Under the pieces are notes generated by a model, which ran no database searches, was not told the origin of the DNA, and saw only the letters and a list, made by a program, of their open reading frames with translations. From Salvia splendens (taxonomy: Eukaryota; Streptophyta; Magnoliopsida; Lamiales; Lamiaceae), in contig NC_056047.1 in NCBI RefSeq assembly GCF_004379255.2, positions 18,180,293-18,244,292 on the forward strand: 64,000 nucleotides of DNA, read 5' to 3'. The position numbers and the translations under genes are program-made. Below, piece after piece: positions 56,366 to 64,000 of this stretch (position 1 is its first letter; every line of letters begins with the position of its first letter).

Positions 56366-58145
56366 TCACTCCTCGTCTCCGTCGTCGTCTCCTCCGTCGC
56401 TGTCGCCACCCTCGCATCCGTCTCCGACGCCACCGTGGCCGCCGCCTCTACTCCCGTCGGTCTCCCTCCGTGCTGCCTCCAACTCGTCCTGCATGCTCAT
56501 GAGCAATGTTTGAAGCAAACTCTTCTCCACGGTGTCCACCGCCGCCCGCCATTCGGCCATCGTCTTGACCATCTGAGCGCGCGTTTGTTGACGCGCGAAG
56601 AATTTGAGATCCGCTGTGGATTGGCCAAGGGGGATGCCGACTGGACCTCCTGGGAACCCCGGCGACCCCCCTCGCCTCCCGTTGAGCCCGTTTGTGCCCA
56701 ACCGGGCGAGTTCGGTGAGCGAACGAACGAGGGGCCGGGACCTCCTGGGCCGTCTCGGGGAGGTCCTGGGAACCACCGCTGCTGCCGCTGTAATCACCGG
56801 TATAGTTCAGTCGTTGCTTCTTCGGCCAGCCAGCGTCGACGCATACTCGGAACTTCTCGGAGTCGTTCAGCACAAGATAGCAGTTCCAGTAGGTGAACTC
56901 CTTATACAACCCGGGCTGGGGGAAGGCTTTCTCCCCTATCCTCCTGCAGTCTTCCTCCGTTTGGGCACTGCTTTGCATGCGAAGGGCGTTGGTGTACAAA
57001 CCCGAAAATCGGGAGATAACGGCCCTGATTCGGTCCCACCCATTCCGGCAATCCTCCCCGTTGCGTGGCCTCCCCTCCTAGCAAAATGTCTGGTAGGCTG
57101 CTGCTATCTTGCCCCATAAGTTGACGATCCTCTGGTTGTTCGAAGCGAGATGATCATCGCAAACACTGACCCACGCCTTGCATAGCGCGACGTTCTCAGC
57201 GTCCGTCCAACTCATCCGGACCTGGCTATCCTCACCCGGCTGCGACGACTCGCCCTTCTTTTTTTTAAAAAAAAATTTAAAAGGAGGATCGACGGTGGTT
57301 CCCCACCTACCCCCCGAAGTGTCTCGGACCCCCGGCCTAACGGTCGGAGGTAAAAGCGTCTTACCAAGCTGCGCTTCGTTGTCAAGGTGGGACCCAATGG
57401 GTCCACCAGCCCCGCAGGAACGGGTCCAGGATTTTTCACCTCCCCCAGCTCCTGGGTCCAGGCACGGGTACATGCTTAATCACCTCCCGAAGCTCTGGAG
57501 TCAGGCCAGTGAATCCACTAGGCCCCAGGGAAATTAATCCCCAAGATGGGCCTCCCAGGGGTCGAACACGCGACCTCTAGGATGACGCGGTATCCTTGCC
57601 TCCCTTCTCAACCAGTTGAGCTAGGAGGCTTGGATGACTCGCCCTTCTTCTTCCCTTGCCCTTCTTTGGGGCACCCCGCACTGCTCCCCCCACGGGAACG
57701 AGAGTTTCCGGAACACCAAGCATATCAATCCCCAACTCCTCCAAGGAGAAAGTCTCAAATTACGTGAACTGCGTCTCCGTTGGGGTCGAAGTGTGCGAAG
57801 AAGCAGTCGAAAAATTAAAACTGGGGCGACAGACGTTTTCATCCCCCGACGTCCCTTTGTCCCCGGTACCCACCCTGTCGTCCCCTGCGTCGGGGGCTGC
57901 ATCGTCGTCCCCCCCAGACATCATCTTCATCCCGGGTGCCCACCCCGGCATCATATGCACACCGGGCTGCATCCCCGGTACCCCTGCCACGCCGGCATAC
58001 TCCCTCCAGTTGCCATCCCGGGTATCATCCCCTGCCAAGGGTACATGTTGTAGTACCCTGGCATCGGACCCCATCCACCTCCCACGGGTACCGGGGGAGT
58101 TTGAGACCCGGTCGTCATTGGAGTACCTTCGTTGGTGTTTTCCAT
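56366..58145 (-). pseudogene. Broken Harbinger ORF1 (Myb/trihelix-like)
   Basis: Start MENTNEGTPMTTGSQTPPVP at 58145, read in pieces across three frames. The Gly/Met/Pro-rich N terminus leads into ETFSLEELGI-type sequence near 57750 and KKKGESSQPGEDS on the far side of the SINE. The Myb-like block is MSWTDAENVALCKAWVSVCD ... IVNLWGKIAAAYQTF, then an in-frame stop near 57078. NALRMQSSAQTEEDCR and FTYWNCYLVLNDSEKF follow, then an acidic tail (GDGCEGGDSDGGDDDGDEE) in another frame. The SINE, several frameshifts and the stop make it non-functional. Domain order matches the intact ORF1 at 39392-40900. Confidence 0.85.
57261..57635 (-). mobile_element. tRNA-derived SINE, 375 bp, 14-bp target duplication
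   Basis: A perfect duplication GACTCGCCCTTCTT flanks it (57247-57260, 57636-57649). The minus-strand head carries an A-box-like TAGCTCAACTGGTTGAGA and a B-box-like GGTCGCGTGTTCGACCC at tRNA spacing, the internal Pol III promoter. A non-tRNA body of about 290 bp and an A/T homopolymer tail at 57261-57283 follow. It has no coding capacity, as expected. It inserted into the ORF1 coding region, so it is younger than that element. Confidence 0.93.
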
Positions 58146-58184
58146 TTCTCGGGGTTGATCTTGTATAGAAATTAAGATAGAGAG

Positions 58185-58250
58185 AGTACTCGTTAAAACA
58201 AGTGGTGCGAATGAAAATGACGTGCAAACCGGGTATATATAGTGTTTTGA
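58185..58250 (-). promoter_or_regulatory. Harbinger promoter/leader module
   Basis: Minus strand: a TATATATA box, then TTCGCACCACTTGTTTTAAC and a CT-rich leader, 40-100 bp upstream of the ORF1 start at 58145. Third copy of the module at 14205-14275 and 40938-41000. Confidence 0.6.
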
Positions 58251-58734
58251 AAAAAAAAATCGGCTAGGCGATGCGCTAGGCGATCCGGACGCTGCAATAG
58301 CGCCGAGCGGATCGCCCAGCGCCACGAAATCGCCGAGCGCTAGGCGGTTTTTAATTCCGAAAATGGCTGGGCGGTTGCAATGGACCGCCTAGCGCTCCGC
58401 CTAGCGTCGGCACTCGGCTAGGCGGTGCGCTAGGCGCCATTGCGGATGGCCTTATAATTATTGAAATATTACTTCGAATATCAGAATTCATGATTTCTTT
58501 ACTAAATGACAATTAACTGATTAAGTGAAGACTATTTGATAATTAATGTTCCAAATTCGAATTTGCGGAGGGCACATTTATTTAACATCACAAGTACTCT
58601 TACTATGTAAATCACATTTGATAAGAAGATTCTTCTCTATTTTTTCGAATTTTCATTTTTATATAAAAACAAACCGAAAAATGAAACTGCAGAACTTAAC
58701 TGTGAGGAAAGAAGATTTAACTGGAAAGAACACC

Positions 58735-59130
58735 AAAATAATATTCGTGTCGGGTTCGTGTTATCCGTTAACAATACGTGTTCGTGTCGTGTTCGTGTCG
58801 TGTTCGTGTTATCCGTTAACAAATAATATTTTAATATTATTAATTCTTATTATTTTCATTTTTAATAGGTTTAACCGTTATCAGGTCGTGTTGTTATCGA
58901 GTCGTTATCGTGTCATCTCGTGTACGTGTTGTTATCGTGTCGTGTTGACCCGAATTGGTTCGTGTCGTTAATGGGTTCGTGTCGTGTTCGTGTCTGAGGG
59001 TTTCGTGTCGTGTTCGTGTTCGTGTTTGAGGTTTTCTTAACGGGTCGTGTTCGTGTTTGTTGTTATCGTGTTCGTGTCGTTATCGTGTCGACACCATAAC
59101 GACCCGACACGCACGATTTACCACCCCTAG
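58735..59130. repeat. GTTCGTGTCGTGTTCGTGTT repeat array with a hAT-like end
   Basis: About 20 irregular copies of CGTGTCGTGTT, GTGTTCGTGTT and GTTATCGTGT lie in 390 bp. The right side ends ACGATTTACCACCCCTAG, whose complement (CTAGGGGTGGTAAAT) is a common plant hAT-type terminus. No matching left end was found, so it may be truncated. It lies directly upstream of the phosphoglycerate mutase-like gene. Confidence 0.75.
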
Positions 59131-59138
59131 CAGTAAAT

Positions 59139-62048
59139 GTGAATAGTGCAAAGTGTGTGAGCCAAATCCGTAAATCTCCGCCACACTCCATTCCTAATTC
59201 TCGACCTAACCGCCTGCTCTACGCAAACACAAGCCTCAAACGTTTTCCACCGTTTTCCGCTACCGTTGTCGCCGGCGATCGCATGGCCAGCTCAGGATCA
59301 AGGTCCGGTGCTACTCTTTTTTTTTCCATGAATACCGATTGGTCAATATTTGCTTCATTTCACATCTCGTATGCACTCGTTTAGCTCACAAATGCTACTT
59401 TGGAACAGCAATTATTGACATTCAGCTGAAATTGTGAATTTATTGACTGTGTTTTTTTTCCCCAGTGCCTCTGTTTTAGGTACTTTTGATTGTACTGAGA
59501 ATGGTGGAACGATCGAGTGTGTTAGCCCTAAATATGCAGAAATAATCGTAATTCGTCACGGCGAAACGGAGTGGAATTCTGATCGCAGAATCCAGGTCCG
59601 TGTCTTTGGCTTTCTGTGTAAATCAAGTGCGGTATTTCACGTAATTGATGAACCGTTGCGTTAAAATCTGGAGCTCTGCATCAAAGTTCATGGCCGTGGT
59701 GCTTTAAATTAGTCATAACTCTGTTGAACCAAAGTTTGGAAAGGGGGTTCTGTTCATTTATTTAAGAATTGTAGTTGTGTTCAAGTTGCTTTGTTTCACT
59801 TATATCCTATCCAGTTAAAATTTATGGTCTTGCATTACATCATTTGGATATTAAAGTTTATAAATGTGTATTCCTTTGAAGATTGATGGACAACAGTTTT
59901 TGTTCTAGCTACCACTTATAAGTACATGTTCCCCGAATAGATCCAGCAACATTTATGTTACAGTTATCATATTTGTGATGGACAGGGGCACCTGGATGTG
60001 GACTTAAATGATGTTGGGCGACAGCAAGCCTTTGCAGTATGTTGTGTTTCTGCAATTTCTAGTGTATTTGCTAATGTAGGCAATAATGTGATGTGGAATT
60101 TGTTATTTCTTTTACAAGGTCGCTGACCGGATTTCAAAAGAGCCCAAAATCTCTGCAGTATATTCATCAGACTTAAAACGAGCATTTTGTACTGCCGAGA
60201 TAATAGCAAAAGGCTGTGGGGTAATTGAGGTATGACTGGATGATCATATTGTAGCTTTGGTTTTCATGATTCTTATCTTCTTGCTGTGAAGTGTTGATGT
60301 AAAGTACTTTTCATGAATCTACTTTTAGCAGCCTCACTTATTTGTTGCGGTAATAACTTTGTATTTATGAGCTGGCTGTTAGTTTTTGCACTACAAGGAA
60401 ATTTTGAAACTTGCAGCACAACTAGGAGAATGGTTGGTGAAATCAGTATCTATATTTATTTAGTTAAGAAAAGAAGGGAATCTAGAAAAAGAAAATGAGA
60501 GTCTAGTTATTTTAATATATTTCTTGTCCAAGTTCAGTGTCTTCATTCATTGTTGTATTAGTTTAACAAACTTTTATTGGTTTTGTAGTAGAGTACTTTC
60601 TGGTGTTGAGTAGTATTAGATTAGAGGTAGGAGGTTTGTTTACCATGATAGCAATTTAATTTATTTTCCATAAAAAGTAAAGTGATGGCATGCAACACTT
60701 ATATAGTAAAATGGCATACCATTTGGATGATTGACCAATATGCTCTCATGTGCCGTACATGTCTAGCCAAATTGTTTCACTGGAATTGGTGATTCGTATA
60801 TCCTATATAGTTCATGATGAAACCAATCACCAAAAACGTGGAAAGTGTAGACCCTTTATGTATTATTCAGTTAATCGCTGCTCTATGGTTCTGATTTGTT
60901 ACTGTACAACATGGAATGTGTGACTTTAGAGTTCAATCTGACTCAGATGATACTTTTTTTTAATGTCGTAATTAAAGAGTTTCATACCTGTTCTTGTCCG
61001 AGCTTGTTAGCTTTCGGCAGGTAACACAAGCCTAAATAATGTGTTTTGCTTCCATCAGGTTGCTAAAGAAGCTGACTTGAGGGAGAGACATCTTGGAGAC
61101 CTTCAAGGTGTTGTCTTTCATGAAGCTCACAAAGTCAAACCAGAAGCTCATAAAGCATTCGTTTCTTCCCACGAAGATCAAGAAATTCCAGTATATTCTC
61201 TCTCTCACTCTCTCCACATTCACGCTCACACACTAACTTATGAGTAGTTAGGTATGCATTCTTTAAGCGTTTATTTTCGTGGAGTAATAATGACATTCTT
61301 TCATATAATTTAGATTGGTTGGATACTTGGTTGGTTGCTTGTGGAAATTTATTCTCAAGGGTTAATTTAGTTTGTCCAGTTGACCTAATCATTGTATTTA
61401 ACTTAATACTCCTGCAAAACTGCATCTTTATTGGAAGTGTTATTTGTATAGTTCTCACATAGATATTTGTCTTAGTAACTCTTCCAGCACTTTTTTCACT
61501 TAACAAGTCTGCTGCCCCCTACATAAAGGTGGCATGTAAAACATTTATACCAGATTATCGGCCGCTTAATCTAGTCCCATGCTCATGAATGAACATATAA
61601 ATGCAGATTATTTCTGACCTATGTGAACTCCTCTAGGGATTGCTCTGGTTGTAGCTAATCCTCCACGTATGCAGGGTGGTGGAGAGAGTTTCAATCAACT
61701 TTACAAACGTAGCACTTTGGCTTTGCAAAGGATAGCGAAGAAACACCAAGGTACATCGCTTGTTCCTCAACTTGTCATGTCCAGAGAAGAGATTCGAGCA
61801 ATTCATTATAATGTTGAGTTTATGCAGGCGAGAGAGTGGTTGTAGTGTCACACGGGGGTACCATCAGAGCACTTCACAAACGGGCTTCTCCGCATCAGCG
61901 ATGTGGGAAGGTTCTCAACACTTCCGTCAACATATTTCACCTCTCCGAGGATGGGAAATGGTGCGTTAAGTCATGGGGTGACGTGAGTCACCTCAACCAG
62001 ACCAGCTTTCTGGATTCGGGCTTTGGCGGAGATCGGAACTCTGGCTAA
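59139..62048 (+). CDS. Phosphoglycerate mutase-like protein 4 (histidine phosphatase family)
   Basis: Seven exons: 59139-59302, 59466-59595, 59986-60036, 60119-60229, 61059-61190, 61675-61750 and 61828-62048. They give 294 aa. The catalytic VIRHGETEWN motif begins at about residue 78. GHLDVDLNDVGRQQA, ISAVYSSDLKRAFCTAEIIA and DLRERHLGDLQG (catalytic acid side) follow, then the second His in VVVVSHGGTIRAL. This is a cofactor-dependent PGM/phosphatase-type fold. Plant members are usually phosphatases of unclear substrate, not glycolytic mutases. The first 48 residues are Ser/Arg-rich and look like an organelle transit peptide. A second in-frame Met at 59283 (MASSGSRS) would give a 246-aa cytosolic form. 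Confidence 0.93.
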
Positions 62049-62521
62049 AGTACTGTATTTCTCATAGTGAGGGAGAGGGAGAGACTGAGCCATACTATTA
62101 TTTTTTGTCAAAACATTATCTGTCCAATGACTTTCCGTAATTTTTTGGACAATCTACAATAAAAAAACATGCACCTCTTATTTTTCTTGATCTGAGAAAA
62201 TTTGAACAATGTGAATTTTGATCCTAGATCATGTATCGTTTAGATGTCCGCTTGATAAGAGTACAATGTTTTACCAATTAATCACAGCGAATGTTTTTTA
62301 TTCCAAAGGTAATTGATATTGTATAAATTGTATCCTATGTTGATATGTCATAATATGTTAAACAAATTTGAAAAAAAAAACATAATTTTTTCATGCTAGT
62401 GTTTTTAAATGTTTGTTGTGTACTCATATGTAGCATCTCGATATGAATCGATAGTTCATGGTTAAAACTAGATTTTAGATATTTTAGATTACTCGCAAGA
62501 TATTTATCATTGTTAGTTTTA
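62049..62521. other. 3' flank of the PGM-like gene, AT-rich
   Basis: Contains the probable 3' UTR. No further gene was recognised. Confidence 0.4.
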
Positions 62522-64000
62522 GGCCTTTCGCAACGCTGTCTTTTATCCTTCTCTTAACCGTTTCATCTTTTAACTATTCATAGGTCCTACTATACTTTTC
62601 ACTCTATCTCTTAACTAAGAGACAGCACCTGCAACCCTACATCTCTTAACCATCTCATCCCTTAACTATTCATTCAATTTCATTTTTTATTTTTATTTCC
62701 AACAAATTCAATTAATAAAAACACACTTCATTAAATAAAATAAAATTACAACTTAAAATCCTAAAAAATACATTATTAAATTCGTGGCAAAATAAATAAA
62801 AAAAGACATAATTTAAAATACAAATTTATAGAAATTATAAAAACTACTCCGCCGGCGAATCATACCCCGAAGGCGGTGGCGGTGCACCGAATGGAGGCGG
62901 AATACCAAGTTGTCCCGCCAGATATACAATGCCAGCATGATGGGCTTGATATTGGGCGGGCGTCATCCGGAAAGTGTCCGACATCGTGGCGGTGAAGTAC
63001 ATGTACATTAGGGAGGAGGGCGGCCTTTGGGAACCCGCCTGGCTTGATTCGTCTCGGCCCCTCCTCCCTCTAGCCGCCTTGGTCCCTTGCGGCCGACGGC
63101 GCACACGGGAGGACCCCCCTGCATCGTCTGTCGTGCCCTCAACCTCCTGCGAGGCAACCTCTTGTGCGGCGCTGCTTGAACCGCCCCCACTAGACGAGTA
63201 TTGGCCACCCGCCGTGTGCTTCGTGCGTTTCGAGGTTGAGCCCGTGCTGGACTGGACACCGCCAGCCCACCTTTCGACGTCTTTGACGGCCTCCCAAACA
63301 TCGACATGTTTGAATTCTTTGTCGTTGTCGTCGAAATAGACTCGCAAAGCCGATCTCAGAATGTCGGCTCCAGTGGCTCCGTTTTGGTAATGAGCCGCTT
63401 CATTCTTGTAGATGCCGCAGAATTTTTTGACATCTCTGTCGACTCGGTCAAAATGACTTCGGAGCATCTTCAATGTGCGGCGGCGGGACCCCTTCGGCTT
63501 AATCTCATTGTAGGCCTCGGTGACCTTTTCCCAAAAGTACTTCCGGGATTGTTGATTCCCGACGATGGGATCGTACGAGACGCTGATCCAGGCATTGTAC
63601 AGAGTCATCGTGTCCTTGCGGCTGTACGGATGACGGCCTACATCCTCCTCCTCCTCCTCCTCCTCGGCCGCCTCCTCCTCTTTCTCCACGGCGTCGAATG
63701 CCCTGGAGCTTCCACCGCCTCGTCCTCCTTCCGGATTGGGTTCATCCGGATAATCCTCCCTAATTTGGGATAATCCCTGCGAATACCTCGAGGCGGAGGG
63801 ATGAGCGTATGCATCCTGGGGTGATGTAACTCGGCTCAAAAATTTAGGTGTTTAGCTAAGCTTCAAGCACCAAAAATTCACTACTTCAAACTTATTCCCT
63901 TATGAGCATAAATAAGTTTTTATAATTTGTCATTCCCAAATCCCAACTTTCTTTTTTTTCCATTAATATATCTGATTTGATGCAATGAATTGGTAGGTGC
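62522..64000 (-). mobile_element. ORF1-bearing Harbinger-like element, right end outside the window
   Basis: The left end GGCCTTTCGCAACGCTGTC follows TTA (62519-62521). It carries an intact ORF1 (62844-63839). It lacks the GCACCACTTGTT promoter module, so it is a different subfamily from the 39059 and 56058 elements. Confidence 0.7.
62844..63839 (-). CDS. Harbinger ORF1: Myb/trihelix-like protein, second subfamily
   Basis: 331 aa, intact, start MSRVTSPQDAYAHPSASRYS. A Glu run (EEEEEE, from a TCC repeat on the plus strand) leads into the Myb/trihelix-like block: YSRKDTMTLYNAWISVSYDP, SRKYFWEKVTEAYNEIKPKG, RRTLKMLRSHFDRVDRDVKKF, CGIYKNEA and FKHVDVWEAVKDVERW. A Ser/Gly/Arg-rich linker and a C-terminal Gln/Pro-rich stretch follow. 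The domain order matches the other two ORF1 proteins, but identity is low. DNA binding in transposition is family inference. Whether it starts upstream of 63839 cannot be judged without the missing right part. Confidence 0.8.
   Translation of the reverse strand: MSRVTSPQDAYAHPSASRYSQGLSQIREDYPDEPNPEGGRGGGSSRAFDAVEKEEEAAEEEEEEEDVGRHPYSRKDTMTLYNAWISVSYDPIVGNQQSRKYFWEKVTEAYNEIKPKGSRRRTLKMLRSHFDRVDRDVKKFCGIYKNEAAHYQNGATGADILRSALRVYFDDNDKEFKHVDVWEAVKDVERWAGGVQSSTGSTSKRTKHTAGGQYSSSGGGSSSAAQEVASQEVEGTTDDAGGSSRVRRRPQGTKAARGRRGRDESSQAGSQRPPSSLMYMYFTATMSDTFRMTPAQYQAHHAGIVYLAGQLGIPPPFGAPPPPSGYDSPAE

Larger units (their letters stand above)
56058..58451 (-). mobile_element. ORF1-only Harbinger-like element, interrupted by a SINE
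   Basis: TTA lies on both sides (56055-56057, 58452-58454). The ends CGCTATCCACAGTAAGG and GCCATTGCGGATGGCC form imperfect inverted repeats. A broken ORF1 (58145-56366) and the same promoter module near the right end as in the 39059 and 12634 elements lie inside. The right subterminal region is rich in GCTAGGCG(A/G)T words. A tRNA-derived SINE (57261-57635) is nested in ORF1. Confidence 0.85.

Noticed and set aside
57540..57635. tRNA gene on the minus strand
   Set aside because: A and B boxes are present, but the sequence continues into a 290-bp body with a target duplication, so it is a SINE.

Overview
This is nuclear DNA of a flowering plant. The protein genes have many short GT-AG introns and AT-rich spacers. 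They include plant-only families: a DYW pentatricopeptide protein, ERD15, a type-A response regulator and a plastid-type cystathionine beta-lyase. The transposon load is also typically plant: Stowaway MITEs, TRIMs, a copia fragment and PIF/Harbinger-like elements. The protein style suggests an asterid, perhaps Lamiales, but that is an impression, not a result.

Layout. 1-3.5 kb: a relic of a SAM-dependent methyltransferase gene, hit twice by retroelements (a 5'-truncated copia fragment and a tandem TRIM array with an intact 5-bp target duplication). 4.7-5.6 kb: the intact methyltransferase paralogue. 8.2-9.5 kb: a broken pyrroline-5-carboxylate reductase copy that lacks a whole internal exon. 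9.7-11.6 kb: an intronless DYW-type PPR gene. 12.6-14.5 kb: a Harbinger element with a broken transposase. 14.6-17.9 kb: ALG7/GPT (11 exons). 21.4-22.4 kb: a CCCH zinc-finger gene. 22.9-24.5 kb: ERD15. 25.5-30.9 kb: non-autonomous elements, including a 228-bp foldback. 31.0-34.3 kb: cystathionine beta-lyase (13 exons). 34.7-37.7 kb: a plant-specific gene of unknown function (TIGR01589-like). 39.1-41.2 kb: a complete element carrying only an intact 502-aa Myb/trihelix-like ORF1. 43.1-44.5 kb: a type-A response regulator. 45-53 kb: a gene desert with MULE-like and hAT-like elements. 53.6-55.9 kb: EMG1/NEP1. 56.1-58.5 kb: an ORF1 element broken by a tRNA-derived SINE with a 14-bp target duplication. 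59.1-62.0 kb: a phosphoglycerate mutase-like gene. 62.5 kb to the end: another ORF1 element running off the window.

The host genes are unrelated housekeeping or signalling genes with no operon-like link. The most coherent unexplained structure is in the Harbinger-like elements. The transposase-only copy (12.6-14.5 kb) and the ORF1-only copies (39.1-41.2 and 56.1-58.5 kb) share a promoter/leader module next to the right end. The first two also share end sequences and clustered GGACGTCC-type palindromes. This looks like the two genes of a Harbinger system carried on separate elements with common cis signals.

Exon coordinates were read by eye from splice consensus, reading phase and remembered family conservation. 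No alignment was run.
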